Assembly: GCA_005879535.1 (NCBI GenBank)
Contig: VBKI01000066.1
Span: forward strand, 29,448 to 93,447
DNA from: Deltaproteobacteria bacterium
Lineage (GTDB): Bacteria; Myxococcota; Myxococcia; Myxococcales; 40CM-4-68-19
DNA length: 64,000 bases
Direction of reading: 5' to 3'
Position numbers and translations under genes: made by a program. Below the pieces are notes generated by a model that saw only the letters and a list, made by a program, of their open reading frames with translations, made no database searches and had not been told where the DNA came from. Positions 28,822 through 38,497 of this stretch are shown here, piece after piece (within the stretch, counting starts at the first letter, position 1; every line of letters starts with the position of its first letter).

Positions 28822-30582
28822 ATGGAAGGCATCGCAGACGCGCCCGCGCGCAAGCCCGCCCCGCGCAACCTGACCGGGCTGCGGCTCGGCGAGATCCTGC
28901 TCGCGCACGGCGCCGTCACGCGCGAGCGCGTCGACGAAGCGCTGGCGGCGCAAACCGAGCGCGGCGGTCGACTCGGCGAGGTGCTCGTCTCGCTCAAGGC
29001 GTGCTCCGAGGAGCAGGTGCTGAAGGCGCTCGCGGCGCAGCTCGAGCTTCCCTACCAGATGCGGGTGGGAACCGAGGAAGTCTCGCAGGACCTGATCTCC
29101 AAGGTGCCCATCAACTTCGCCAAGCAGGCGCGGCTCCTTCCCCTGCGGATGGACGGAGACCGCGTGGTCGTCGCCATGGCCGATCCGATGGACACCGGCG
29201 CCGTGGACAGCCTGCGCCTGCTGCTCGGCGCCTCGGTGTCGACGTTGATCGTCCCCACCCAGTCCATCCTCGACTGCATCAACTCGGTCTACGACCGCGC
29301 CCGGAACGAGGCGGAGCAGCTCGTCGGCGATCTGGAAGCGGGCGACCTCGACACCGTCGCACACGAGTTGGAGGAGCCTCAGGACCTGCTCGACTCGAGC
29401 GACGAGGCGCCCATCATCCGGCTCGTCAACTCGCTCCTCTTCCGCGCCGCGAAGGAACGCGCGAGCGACATCCACATCGAGCCGCAGGAGAAGGACATCT
29501 GCGTGCGCTTCCGGGTGGACGGCGTTCTGCAGGAGGTGATCCGCCCGCCCAAGCGGTTCCAGAACTCGATCAGCTCGCGCGTGAAGATCATGGGCGGGCT
29601 GAACATCGCCGAGAAGCGGCTGCCGCAGGACGGTCGCATCCGCGTCAAGCTCGCCGGGCGCGATATCGACATCCGCCTCTCCACCACCCCCACGGTCTTC
29701 GGCGAGCGGGTGGTGATGCGCCTTCTCGACAAGAGCACGGTGCTCCTCGACCTGGTGGAGATCGGGATGGACAAGGAGCAGCTCCGGATCATGGAGTCGC
29801 TCATCCACCGCTCGCACGGCATCATTCTCGTCACCGGACCCACCGGCTCGGGAAAGACCACCACGCTGTACGCGGCGCTGAGCCGCATCAACCGCCCCGA
29901 CCTGAACATCATGACCATCGAGGACCCGGTCGAGTACCAGCTCCAGGGCATCTCGCAAACGGCGGTGAACCCGAAGATCGAGCTCACGTTCGCGAACGGG
30001 CTGCGCAGCTTCCTCCGCCAGGACCCGGACGTAATCATGGTCGGAGAGATCCGTGACCTGGAGACGGCCGAGATCGCCATTCAGGCTTCGCTCACCGGCC
30101 ACCTGGTCTTCTCCACCGTCCACACCAACGACGCCGCCGGCGCCGTCACCCGCCTGGTGGACATGGGGGTGGAGCCGTTCCTCGTCGCCTCCTCCCTGAT
30201 GGGCATCCTCGCCCAGCGCCTCGTCCGCGTGGTCTGCAAGGAGTGCCGGGTTCCCTATTTCCCCACGCCCGAGGAGCTGAAGGAGATCGGGCTCACTCCG
30301 GACGACGTGCGCGAGACCAGCGGCGGGATGCTCTACAAGCCAGGCGCCTGCGAGCAGTGCAACAACACGGGGTACCGGGGGCGCTCCGGCATCTACGAGA
30401 TGATGCTGATGGACGACGAATTGCGCCAGCTCACGCTCAAGAACGTGGACAGCGGGACCATCAAGCGGCAGGCCGTGAGCAAGGGCATGCGCACGCTGAT
30501 GGACGACGGCGCGCAGAAGGTGATGCGCGGGATCACCAGCGTGGCGGAAGTCCTCAGCGTGACGCAGGAGGACATGGCCTAG
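28822..30582 (+). CDS. gspE: type II secretion ATPase GspE
   Basis: Cytoplasmic motor of the secretion system. It has 586 residues. The N-terminal N1E/MshEN domain (GLRLGEILLAHGAVTRERVDEAL) binds GspL in known systems. The ATPase core has Walker A GPTGSGKTT (about 338-346), the Asp box EDPVEYQL, Walker B MVGEIRDLETAEIA and the His box LVFSTVHTNDA. The zinc-binding Cys pairs are CKEC and CEQC (about 472-515). It starts 6 bases after gspD. Confidence 0.96.
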   Translation: MEGIADAPARKPAPRNLTGLRLGEILLAHGAVTRERVDEALAAQTERGGRLGEVLVSLKACSEEQVLKALAAQLELPYQMRVGTEEVSQDLISKVPINFAKQARLLPLRMDGDRVVVAMADPMDTGAVDSLRLLLGASVSTLIVPTQSILDCINSVYDRARNEAEQLVGDLEAGDLDTVAHELEEPQDLLDSSDEAPIIRLVNSLLFRAAKERASDIHIEPQEKDICVRFRVDGVLQEVIRPPKRFQNSISSRVKIMGGLNIAEKRLPQDGRIRVKLAGRDIDIRLSTTPTVFGERVVMRLLDKSTVLLDLVEIGMDKEQLRIMESLIHRSHGIILVTGPTGSGKTTTLYAALSRINRPDLNIMTIEDPVEYQLQGISQTAVNPKIELTFANGLRSFLRQDPDVIMVGEIRDLETAEIAIQASLTGHLVFSTVHTNDAAGAVTRLVDMGVEPFLVASSLMGILAQRLVRVVCKECRVPYFPTPEELKEIGLTPDDVRETSGGMLYKPGACEQCNNTGYRGRSGIYEMMLMDDELRQLTLKNVDSGTIKRQAVSKGMRTLMDDGAQKVMRGITSVAEVLSVTQEDMA

Positions 30583-30588
30583 GCCACC

Positions 30589-31839
30589 ATGCCCGTTTTC
30601 GAGTACACGGGCCTCACCGAGGCCGGCAAGAACGTCCGCGGCATCCGGGACGCGGAGAGCAGCAGGGTCCTGCGCCAGATCCTCCGCAAGGACGGCGTCT
30701 ATCTCACCGACGCGCGGGCGGCCGAAGCGGGCGCGGTGGCCGGCGAGCAGAAAACCGGCCTCTCGCGCGAGGTCGACCTCGGCGCCATGCTCGGATTCAC
30801 GGGCGTGTCCACGCAGGACCTCGCCATCGCCACCCGCCAGCTCGCCACCTTGATCGCTGCCGGCATCCCGCTGGTCGACGCTCTCACCGCGCTCGTCGAT
30901 CAGATCGAGCAGCCTCGCCTGAAGCGGATCATGGGGGTGGTGAAGCAGAAGGTGAACGAGGGCTTGTCGCTGGCCGACGCCCTGCGCGAGCATCCGAAGG
31001 TGTTCTCCGACCTGTACGTGAACATGATCCGCGCCGGCGAGAGCTCCGGCGCCCTCGACGTGGTGCTGGTGCGCCTCGCGGACTTCACCGAATCGCAGGC
31101 CCAACTGCGCAACAAGATTCTCGGCGCCATGCTCTATCCGGCGATCATGGTGGTGGTCGGCATCGCCATCGTCAGCATCCTCTTCGTGGTCGTCATCCCG
31201 AAGGTCACCAAGATCTTCGAGGACATGAACGTCACGCTGCCCTGGACGACGCGCATCCTCATCGTCGTCTCCTCGTTCGCGCGCGACTACTGGTACCTGG
31301 TGGTGGTCCTGTTGCCGGCGCTCGTCTTCGGCGTGCGGCGGTACGTGCGCAGCCCGCGCGGCCGCGCGTTCTGGGATCGCGCGAAGCTGCGGGCACCGAT
31401 CTTCGGAGAGCTGATCCGGATGTTGGCGCTGTCGCGTTTCGCCAAGACGCTGGCCACGCTGCTGGCGAGCGGGGTTCCGCTGCTCACTGCGATGGACATC
31501 GTCAAGAACATCGTCAGCAACACGCTCCTGGCGGATGTGATCGACAAGGCGCGCGACGCGATCCGCGAGGGCGAGTCAATCGCCGCGCCGCTGAAGCGGT
31601 CGGGCCAGTTCCCGCCGCTCGTCTATCACATGATCGCGATCGGCGAGCGCAGCGGGCAGTTGGAGGAGATGCTGCAGAACGTCGCCAAGAGCTACGAGGC
31701 CCAGGTGGAGATGCGGGTCGGCGCGCTCACCTCGCTGCTCGAGCCGGTGATGATCGTCGCCATGGGTGGCGGCGTGGCGTTCATCGTCTTCTCCATCCTC
31801 ATGCCGATCATGCAGCTCAACACCTTCGTTCCCAAGTAA
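30589..31839 (+). CDS. gspF: type II secretion inner-membrane platform protein GspF
   Basis: Polytopic platform protein contacting GspE and GspL. It has 416 residues with two duplicated T2SSF domains. The first contains ATRQLATLIAAGIPLVDALTAL, the second SRFAKTLATLLASGVPLLTAMDIV. Three membrane segments are seen (near 185, 235 and 395). It begins MPVFEYTGLTEAGKNVRGI, the standard family N-terminus. It starts 6 bases after gspE. Confidence 0.96.
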   Translation: MPVFEYTGLTEAGKNVRGIRDAESSRVLRQILRKDGVYLTDARAAEAGAVAGEQKTGLSREVDLGAMLGFTGVSTQDLAIATRQLATLIAAGIPLVDALTALVDQIEQPRLKRIMGVVKQKVNEGLSLADALREHPKVFSDLYVNMIRAGESSGALDVVLVRLADFTESQAQLRNKILGAMLYPAIMVVVGIAIVSILFVVVIPKVTKIFEDMNVTLPWTTRILIVVSSFARDYWYLVVVLLPALVFGVRRYVRSPRGRAFWDRAKLRAPIFGELIRMLALSRFAKTLATLLASGVPLLTAMDIVKNIVSNTLLADVIDKARDAIREGESIAAPLKRSGQFPPLVYHMIAIGERSGQLEEMLQNVAKSYEAQVEMRVGALTSLLEPVMIVAMGGGVAFIVFSILMPIMQLNTFVPK

Positions 31840-31848
31840 GAGGCACAC

Positions 31849-32265
31849 ATGTTTGCAAAACATCTGAGAAAGGCCGGCAAGGCCGCCGCCCGCGGCATGA
31901 CGCTGATCGAGATCATGGTGGTGCTGGTGATCCTCGGGCTGATCGCCGGAGCCATCGGCTACAACGTGTTCCAGTCGCTGAAGGACGCGCAGGTCAAGAC
32001 CGCCAAGCTCGACCTGCAGGCGCTTTCGAACAGCATCGATCTCTACCACGTGGACACAGGCCAGTGGCCGGACACGCTGCAGCAGCTCCTTCCCAAGTAC
32101 GTGCGCGAGATCCGCAGGGATCCCTGGGGCAAGGACTATGCGTACCTGCGCACCGGCGAGGGATACGACGTCTACTCCTACGGCCCGGACAAGGCGCAGG
32201 GGGGCGGCGACGACATCCTCGTCCATGGCGGCGACAGCGCGGGTCCTTCCACCGCCGGGAAATAG
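31849..32265 (+). CDS. gspG: type II secretion major pseudopilin GspG
   Basis: Main subunit of the periplasmic pseudopilus. It has 138 residues. Prepilin peptidase site RG|MTLIEIMVVLVILGLIAG gives Glu at position 5 of the mature protein. The C-terminal globular part has the family's calcium-site region (PDTLQQLLPKYVREIRRDPWGKDYAYL and YSYGPDKAQGGGDDI). Confidence 0.97.
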   Translation: MFAKHLRKAGKAAARGMTLIEIMVVLVILGLIAGAIGYNVFQSLKDAQVKTAKLDLQALSNSIDLYHVDTGQWPDTLQQLLPKYVREIRRDPWGKDYAYLRTGEGYDVYSYGPDKAQGGGDDILVHGGDSAGPSTAGK

Positions 32266-32273
32266 CCATCCGG

Positions 32274-32912
32274 ATGCGCGCGCGCCGGGACAGGGGCATG
32301 ACGCTGATCGAGGTCGGCGTTACTCTCGCGGTGGTGGCGCTCATGCTCGCCGTCGCCGTCCCGGCCCTCTCCTCCGTCACGCGCGCACAGCTGCGGCAGA
32401 AGAGCGGACAGCTCGCCGGGGCTGTCCGCTCCCTGTACGGCAGCACCGCCATCGGCGGGCATACCTGCCGTCTGGTGCTGGATCTCGATGCGAACGCCTA
32501 CTGGTCGGAGTGCGCGAAGACCAACGTGCGGCTCGCGCGGGAGGGCGAGCAATCCCGGAGCGGAGCGCGGATCCCGGGCGCGGACGAGTCGCTGCAGACG
32601 CGGGCGACGTTGTCCGACGAGGACCGGGAACGGCTCGAGCTCGCGCGGAAGAGCGCCTTCTCCGCTTCGCCGGACATTCCCAGGACCGAGCTCGGGGGAT
32701 CGGTGAAGTTCACCGACGTCTGGGTGCAACACCAGACCGAGCGGTACACCACCGGCCAGTCGTTTCTCTATTTCTGGTCGAGCGGTCTGACGGAGGAGGC
32801 GTCGATCCACGTCGCCCAGGCCGACGACGTCTACTCCCTGCTCGTCTCGCCCCTCACTGGCCGTGTCCGGGTGGTGGCCGACCGCGTCGATGCAACGGGG
32901 CAGACCCGATGA
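32274..32912 (+). CDS. gspH: type II secretion minor pseudopilin GspH
   Basis: It has 212 residues. Prepilin site RG|MTLIEVGVTLAVVALMLAVAVPAL near the N-terminus, then a beta-rich domain with the GspH-like LRQKSGQLAGAVRSLYGSTA region. The ATG at 32274 follows the gspG stop by 8 bases and its stop overlaps gspI (ATGA). Assignment as GspH rests on position and length as well as the pilin signal. Confidence 0.85.
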   Translation: MRARRDRGMTLIEVGVTLAVVALMLAVAVPALSSVTRAQLRQKSGQLAGAVRSLYGSTAIGGHTCRLVLDLDANAYWSECAKTNVRLAREGEQSRSGARIPGADESLQTRATLSDEDRERLELARKSAFSASPDIPRTELGGSVKFTDVWVQHQTERYTTGQSFLYFWSSGLTEEASIHVAQADDVYSLLVSPLTGRVRVVADRVDATGQTR

Positions 32913-33601
32913 GGCGCGGTTTCACGTTGCTGGAAGTGATGATCTCGCTGGCCATCCTGGCCATCGCGCTGGTTGCCATCTCGGGACTCAACGGCGGTGC
33001 CGTGACGATGCACGCCTACGGGCGACGGGCCACGGAGGCGACGCTCCTGCTGCGCGGCAAGATGCTGGACGTCGAGGACGACCTGCAGAAGAACGGCTTT
33101 TCCGACTTCGACGACGAGAAGCACGGCGATTTCACCGACGACGGCGCCCCCCCTTACGCCTGGAGCGCGGAGATCCTCCGCCCCGACGTCCGGCTCGACC
33201 CCGCGCAGCTCCTCAGCCTGATCGGCGGGGGAACGCAAGGACAGGGAGGAACCTCGCGGACCGGCAGTCTTGCCAGCGCCGCGTCGGCTCTGGCCGGCTC
33301 GCTGCTGGGCGGATCGGGGAGCGCACCCGTCCCTTCCGGTGGCGGAGCAGCGGCGCTGTTGAGCGGGCCCATCGGCGGCATCCTGCAGGGGCAGGCGACC
33401 ACGTTCATCGAGACCCTGAAGAAGAGCGTCCGCGAGATCCGGCTGACGGTGAGCTGGAGCGACGGGAAGGATCGCCGCTCGGTGTCCGCGTCGCAGATCG
33501 TCGTCATCCTGCCGCAGGGGGCGGTCCCGAATCCGGCGCTTCAGAACACCGTCTCGCCACAGGGTGGGCAGCAGGTGACGCCGCGGAGTACGCAGCCATG
33601 A
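32909..33601 (+). CDS. gspI: type II secretion minor pseudopilin GspI with Gly/Ser-rich insertion
   Basis: It has 230 residues, against about 125-140 usual. Prepilin site RG|FTLLEVMISLAILAIALVAI is followed by the GspI-type region ATEATLLLRGKMLDVEDDL. A low-complexity insertion of about 70 residues (from about 105 to 170, rich in Gly, Ser, Ala) interrupts the beta domain before IRLTVSWSDGKDRRSV, which completes the fold. It overlaps gspH and gspJ by 4 bases each. Confidence 0.88.
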   Translation: MRRGFTLLEVMISLAILAIALVAISGLNGGAVTMHAYGRRATEATLLLRGKMLDVEDDLQKNGFSDFDDEKHGDFTDDGAPPYAWSAEILRPDVRLDPAQLLSLIGGGTQGQGGTSRTGSLASAASALAGSLLGGSGSAPVPSGGGAAALLSGPIGGILQGQATTFIETLKKSVREIRLTVSWSDGKDRRSVSASQIVVILPQGAVPNPALQNTVSPQGGQQVTPRSTQP

Positions 33602-34257
33602 ACAGGCGCGGGTTCACCTTGCTGGAGGTGATGATCGCCGTGGCCGTGATGGCGCTCATCGGCGGTCTGACCTGGAAGAGCTTCGACGGCGCATACGATC
33701 TGAAGCGCCGGGTCGAGAGCGCGGAGGAGCGGGATCAGACCGTGCGCGGAGCCCTCGACCGGATCGCCCGGGAAGTCTCGATGACGTTCCTCTCCGAGCA
33801 CTACGATCGCAAGCGCTTCCGCGAGCGGCCCACGTTCTTCACCCTCAAGGACGGCCGTAGCGAGGCCATCCTCACGCTGACCTCGTTCGCCCACCAGCGG
33901 CTGCACGTCGACGCCAAAGAGTCCGACCAGGCGGTGTTCGACTACCGCCTCGATCGCGATTCCAACGGGAAGAGGTCGCTCTTTCGCCGTGTGAAGTCGC
34001 AGATCGACGAGGAGCCCGACCGCGGCGGTGAGAGGGCCGTCCTGGCCGAGGACGTGCTCCGCTTCACTGTCCAGGCCTGGGACGCAACCGCCCGGGAATG
34101 GCGCGACGAGTGGCAATCGAATGCGCCCCCGCGCACCGGTGGCGCGGTGCTGCCGTCTCGCGTGCGCATCGCCATCACCGTGCTCGACGAGCAGGGAAAG
34201 GAGCGGACCTGGTCGACGCAGGCCCGCATTCCTCTCTCCACGCCGCTGGACTTCTGA
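33598..34257 (+). CDS. gspJ: type II secretion minor pseudopilin GspJ
   Basis: It has 219 residues. Prepilin site RG|FTLLEVMIAVAVMALIGGLTWKSFDG, then a GspJ-type globular domain (RIAREVSMTFLSEHYDRKRF, QAVFDYRLDRDSNGKRSLFRRV). Part of the GspI-J-K tip complex in known systems. The start overlaps the gspI stop (ATGA); gspK begins 1 base after its stop. Confidence 0.92.
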   Translation: MNRRGFTLLEVMIAVAVMALIGGLTWKSFDGAYDLKRRVESAEERDQTVRGALDRIAREVSMTFLSEHYDRKRFRERPTFFTLKDGRSEAILTLTSFAHQRLHVDAKESDQAVFDYRLDRDSNGKRSLFRRVKSQIDEEPDRGGERAVLAEDVLRFTVQAWDATAREWRDEWQSNAPPRTGGAVLPSRVRIAITVLDEQGKERTWSTQARIPLSTPLDF

Positions 34258-34258
34258 G

Positions 34259-35563
34259 ATGCGCTCCGCTCCCGTCCAGCACCGCGGCATCGCGCTGATC
34301 CTGGTCCTCACCACCATCGCCATCCTCGCGGCCATCGGGGTGGACTTCAGCTACAGCTCGCGCGTCTCGCTGAAGCTGGCGGAGAACCTGCGCGACGAGA
34401 CGCGAGCCGAGTATCTGGCGAAGTCGGCCGTGAACCTCTCCCGCCTGCTTCTCCACTTCCAGAAGCAGGTCGATCAGCTCGGCGGCCAGGTCGCCGGCGG
34501 AATCGCCGGATCCATTCTCGGCGGAGCGGCCGGGGGGACCACTACCGGACAGCCGCGCACTCCGGCTGCCGCCGGCACGAACAATCTCGGCATCCGGCTC
34601 TGGCAGGTCGTGCCCATCGACTCCAACGCGTTCAGCGCGCTGCTGTCCGGCAACATCGTCGGGCTCCAGCAGCCGCCAGGCAGCGACGCGCGCACGCTTC
34701 CTCCGCCTCCACGAGAGACGCGGGCGGTGAGCCACACCTTCGGTGCCTTCGACGGCAGCTTCCACGCGAAGATCGTGGACGAGAACAGCCGGATCAACGT
34801 GCAGGCGCTCGACGCCCTGGGCAACACGCCGCTGGCGGTGCTGACGCAGCTGCGCGCGATGATGGCCGATCCGAAATACGACTTCATCTTCGACGAGGAG
34901 GATGCGAACCGCGACCGCGTCCGCCGAGACGACGTGATCCTGGCGTTGAAGGACTGGATCGACATCGACGAGACCGCCACCGCGCTCGATCCCGCGAACC
35001 CGCAACGCCCGTTCGCCAACGGGTTCAGCGACGAGAACGCCGCCTACTCCCGGTACGAGCCGCGGTACAAGGCGAAGAACGGGAGGTTCGACAGCCTGGA
35101 GGAGCTGTACATGGTCCGCGGCGTCAACGACCGGTTCATGGCGGCATTCGGGGATCGGCTCACCATCTGGCCGGACATCAACTCCAAGCTCAACGTCAAC
35201 ACCGACGACCCGCAGCAGATGCTCACCAACATCCTGATCGCCGCGGCCAACGCCAACGATCCGAAGCTGCGCGATCCCCGGCTGTTGCAGACCATCCTGC
35301 AGGAGATCCAGCTCCGGAAGATGTTCTCCTTCTTCGGGCTCTCCGCGCAGGACTTCGTTTCCATCCTGCAGGCGAACGCCATCCGGCTGCGGCCGGAAAT
35401 CGACCCGGCGCAGCGCGGCAACGCCAACAACCTGTTCGGGTCGACGAGCGACACGTTCCGCATCAGCGCGACCGGGCGGGTGGGCCGCATCGAGAAGCAG
35501 CTCACCGCCGTCGTCCGATATGACGACGGAATGGGAAAGATGCTGTACTGGAAGGAAGACTGA
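34259..35563 (+). CDS. gspK: type II secretion minor pseudopilin GspK
   Basis: Large pseudopilin capping the pilus tip. It has 434 residues. The N-terminus MRSAPVQHRGIALILVLTTIAILAA carries the prepilin cut after RG, without Glu at +5, which is normal for GspK. The alpha domain insertion is at about 190-340 (INVQALDALGNTPLAVLTQ, DWIDIDETATALDP, NSKLNVNTDDPQQML). A Gly/Thr-rich stretch (about 80-110) is an extra compared with well-studied GspK. The stop overlaps the gspL ATG by one base. Confidence 0.93.
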   Translation: MRSAPVQHRGIALILVLTTIAILAAIGVDFSYSSRVSLKLAENLRDETRAEYLAKSAVNLSRLLLHFQKQVDQLGGQVAGGIAGSILGGAAGGTTTGQPRTPAAAGTNNLGIRLWQVVPIDSNAFSALLSGNIVGLQQPPGSDARTLPPPPRETRAVSHTFGAFDGSFHAKIVDENSRINVQALDALGNTPLAVLTQLRAMMADPKYDFIFDEEDANRDRVRRDDVILALKDWIDIDETATALDPANPQRPFANGFSDENAAYSRYEPRYKAKNGRFDSLEELYMVRGVNDRFMAAFGDRLTIWPDINSKLNVNTDDPQQMLTNILIAAANANDPKLRDPRLLQTILQEIQLRKMFSFFGLSAQDFVSILQANAIRLRPEIDPAQRGNANNLFGSTSDTFRISATGRVGRIEKQLTAVVRYDDGMGKMLYWKED

Positions 35564-37008
35564 TGCACCGGAACGTGGGCCTCGATTGGGCGCAGGACTC
35601 GCTGCGCGTGGCGACGCTGCAGAGCGGCTTCCGCGGCTTCGCCGTGCAGGACGTGCGATCGGCGCTCCTGCTGGCCGACGGCACTCCGGCGGAGCGCCTG
35701 CGAGCGGGACTCGCCGCGCTCGATCTGACACCACCTCTCGGCCCGGACGACTCCCTGGCGGTAGCCCTTCCCGGCTCGCTGGCCGCGACGCACCTGATCA
35801 CGCTGCCCTTCTCGGACCCGAGGCGGATCGAGCAGGTGCTTCCCGCCGAGGTCGAGGGCGCGATCCCGTTCGACCTGTCCGAGGTGGTCTGGGACGCGGC
35901 GGTGCTCGGACTCGTCGGCGGGAAGGCGGAAGTGCTCGTCGGCGTGGTCAAGAAGGCGGCCCTGCGCGAGCACCTCGATGCTCTCGCCGCCGCAGGCCTC
36001 GACCCTCGCGTCATCACGTTGGCGCCGCTGGCGCTCGCCGCTCTCGGCGAGCGTCCCGTCCTCGTCCCCGAGGGCGAGGCCCCCTTGACGGCGGCGCTGC
36101 TCTACGCCGGCCCGGAGCGGGCCGATCTGGTGGTGCTCGATGCGGGCCGGCCGGTCCTCGCCCGCGCCCTGGCCGCCTCGAACGCCGCGGCGTGGACGGC
36201 AGCCATCACCGATCCCGCGGCCCGCGAGCGGCTCCTTTCGCTGTTGGCCAGGGACCTCAAGATCTCGCTGCGCTCACGGAACGCCGCGCCGCAGAGGTTG
36301 CTGTTGGCGGGCGCCGTCGCCTCGCTGCCGGAAGCGACCGAGCGACTCTCCGCGGAGACCCATGTGCCGGCCGAGCCGCTCACTCTCCCGGCGGGCGATC
36401 CCGGGGATGCATTGGCTCTGGGCCTCGCCCTGCGGGCGCAGTTTCCGCGCGGACGGGTCAACTTCCGAAAGGGCGAGTTCGCCTTCACGAAGGATCTGTC
36501 CCACGTCCGCGGCAGGCTGGTCCGGATCGGGATCGCCGCGGCGGTGCTGCTCGTGCTCGGCCTCGTCCTCGGCATCGCCCGCGTCACCTCGCTGCACGGG
36601 CAGATGGCCGAGTACGACGACGCCGTCTGCACCGCGACCCGCCGTATCCTCGGAACATGCCTGACGGATTATCGGCAGGCCCTGGCCCAGCTCTCCGGAG
36701 GCCGCTCGCGCGCAGCCGGAATTCCGCGCGTGTCCGCCGCCGACGTGCTCGCCGAGCTGGTCGCGCACATGCCCGAGGGATCGTTGCCGCTGCTCGAGGA
36801 CGTCGAGGTGACCACGGCGTCGGTGCGGCTGAGGGGCACGGCGGAGACTTTTGGCAAGGTCGAGGAGATCACCGCGGCGCTGCGCAAGAATCGCTGCTTC
36901 GGGGAGATCAAGCCGCCCAAGACAGACAAGGCGCCTGGCGGGAACAGGGTGACGTTCGCGATGGACTTCCCGTACACGTGCTCAGGCGAAACCTCGGGAG
37001 GCGCGTGA
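35563..37008 (+). CDS. gspL: type II secretion protein GspL
   Basis: Inner-membrane protein that recruits GspE through an actin-like cytoplasmic domain. It has 481 residues. The cytoplasmic part (1-320) begins NVGLDWAQDSLRVATLQSG and contains LPFSDPRRIEQVLPAEVEGAIPFDLSEV, close to PilM/GspL. One membrane helix lies near 325-345 (IGIAAAVLLVLGLVLGIARV) and a periplasmic ferredoxin-like domain follows. One-base stop/start overlaps on both sides. Confidence 0.92.
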   Translation: MHRNVGLDWAQDSLRVATLQSGFRGFAVQDVRSALLLADGTPAERLRAGLAALDLTPPLGPDDSLAVALPGSLAATHLITLPFSDPRRIEQVLPAEVEGAIPFDLSEVVWDAAVLGLVGGKAEVLVGVVKKAALREHLDALAAAGLDPRVITLAPLALAALGERPVLVPEGEAPLTAALLYAGPERADLVVLDAGRPVLARALAASNAAAWTAAITDPAARERLLSLLARDLKISLRSRNAAPQRLLLAGAVASLPEATERLSAETHVPAEPLTLPAGDPGDALALGLALRAQFPRGRVNFRKGEFAFTKDLSHVRGRLVRIGIAAAVLLVLGLVLGIARVTSLHGQMAEYDDAVCTATRRILGTCLTDYRQALAQLSGGRSRAAGIPRVSAADVLAELVAHMPEGSLPLLEDVEVTTASVRLRGTAETFGKVEEITAALRKNRCFGEIKPPKTDKAPGGNRVTFAMDFPYTCSGETSGGA

Positions 37009-37580
37009 TGCATCGCGTGCTCGACCGCATCCGCGCCCTGTGGGCCGACGCTCAGGCCTGGATCGCCGCTGCCTCTCCGCGGGAGCGCCGGTTGGTGCTG
37101 ATGGCGGCCGGAGGCGTCCTGCTCTTCGTGGTGCTGATTGCCTGGGCGAGCTTCAGCGCCGCCATCCGCCGCGCCGAGTTTGCGCTGGACGACAAGCGCG
37201 CCGACTTCGAGAAGATCTCCCGCCTCGCTGGCGGCTACGGCGCCCAGGAACAGGAGCGCCAGCTGCTGGAAGCGCGCCTGCGGCAGAGCCCGCCGGCGCT
37301 GATGACCTTCGTGGACGCGACCGCGCGCAACGCCGGCGTCGAGGTCGGGGGGATGAGCGACCGTGGCGTCATCTCCGGCGGCCAGAACGGAAGGCCCCGC
37401 GAGACGTCGGTCGAGGTCAATCTCGGCAAGGTCTCGCTGGACAAGCTGGTAAAGCTGATCACCGACATCGAGCACAGCCCCGGCGTCGTGCGCGTCCGCC
37501 GCTTGCGCATGCGAAAGGCGTACGAGAACAAGGATCTGCTGGATGTATCCCTGAGCGTGAGCGCCTGGCAGGGGTCCTGA
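37008..37580 (+). CDS. gspM: type II secretion protein GspM
   Basis: Partner of GspL. It has 190 residues with a short cytoplasmic N-terminus, a membrane helix (RRLVLMAAGGVLLFVVLIAW) preceded by the family-like SPRERRLVL, a coiled stretch, then a small ferredoxin-like periplasmic domain (VEVNLGKVSLDKLVKLITDI). It is coupled to gspL and gspN by TGATG overlaps. Confidence 0.92.
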   Translation: MHRVLDRIRALWADAQAWIAAASPRERRLVLMAAGGVLLFVVLIAWASFSAAIRRAEFALDDKRADFEKISRLAGGYGAQEQERQLLEARLRQSPPALMTFVDATARNAGVEVGGMSDRGVISGGQNGRPRETSVEVNLGKVSLDKLVKLITDIEHSPGVVRVRRLRMRKAYENKDLLDVSLSVSAWQGS

Positions 37581-38497
37581 TGGCATCGGAGCTGGCGATC
37601 TTCGCGCGCTATCCGGTGCTGCGCCGCCTGCTCCTGCCCGCCGGAGGATTCCTCGCCTTCCTCTTGTTCCTCGTCTTCACCTTTCCCTACGACGTCCTCG
37701 CGCGTCGGATCGAGATCGAGGCGCAGCGGGCAGGCGCCGAGCTGACTCTCGGCAGCGTCGGCGCCGGCGGTCTCGCCTCGGTGCGGGCGCGCGACGTGCG
37801 GGTGCGGATCCTGCCGGCCGGGTCCGCGCCCTGGCCCGAGCTCCGATTCGATCGGGCCGTGGTCAGCCCCGATCTCTTCGCGATGCTCCTGCGCCGGACG
37901 TCGTTCGGCTTCTCGGTCCAGGGATACGGAGGGACCGCCCGGGGCCACGTCGCCCTCAGCAATGACCCGCGCGTGCCCGGCGTCTCGTCGTTCCGGCTCG
38001 ATGCTTCCGACGTCGATCTGGCGGCGTTGCCGCTCCGCGAGATGGCGGGAGTGAGCGCGAGCGGCAAGCTGCGGATGAAGGCAGATCTACCCGCATTGCT
38101 GCCGGTGGAAGTGGCGCGCGGCGCGCTGACTCTCTCGCTCGACGATGGCACGGTGACCGGCGGCGCCGTGATGGGGTTCGCGATCCCGCGGACCGCCGTC
38201 GGCCGGCTGGACGGCTCGGTCTCGGTGGAAAAGGGCATCGCCCGCGTCGAAAAGACCGGGACGCGGGGCGGCGACGTCGAGGCAGACATGGACGGCAACG
38301 TCAACCTGCGGCCCCTGCTCTCGCTCTCGCAAGCCGACCTTCATCTCCGCTTCCGCCCCGGCGATCGCTGGCTGAATGAGAACGCGGCCATCAAAGGGAT
38401 GATGGGCCTGATCCAGAACGCGCGGCAGGGCGACGGCAGCTACGTCTTCACGTTCACGGGTCCTCTCTCCCGGCTGCAGGCGCGGCCGGGCAGGTGA
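37580..38497 (+). CDS. gspN: type II secretion protein GspN
   Basis: It has 305 residues. A single N-terminal membrane helix (LLLPAGGFLAFLLFLVFTFPYDV) is followed by a long beta-rich periplasmic domain containing DLHLRFRPGDRWLNENAA near the end. The family is associated with the inner-membrane platform but not essential in all systems. Last gene of the operon; a hydrolase remnant starts across its stop codon. Confidence 0.85.
   Translation: MASELAIFARYPVLRRLLLPAGGFLAFLLFLVFTFPYDVLARRIEIEAQRAGAELTLGSVGAGGLASVRARDVRVRILPAGSAPWPELRFDRAVVSPDLFAMLLRRTSFGFSVQGYGGTARGHVALSNDPRVPGVSSFRLDASDVDLAALPLREMAGVSASGKLRMKADLPALLPVEVARGALTLSLDDGTVTGGAVMGFAIPRTAVGRLDGSVSVEKGIARVEKTGTRGGDVEADMDGNVNLRPLLSLSQADLHLRFRPGDRWLNENAAIKGMMGLIQNARQGDGSYVFTFTGPLSRLQARPGR

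Noticed and set aside
30243..32273. Upstream extension of the gspH frame over gspE, gspF and gspG
   Set aside because: Arg-rich shadow translation; the prepilin leader of GspH begins at 32274.
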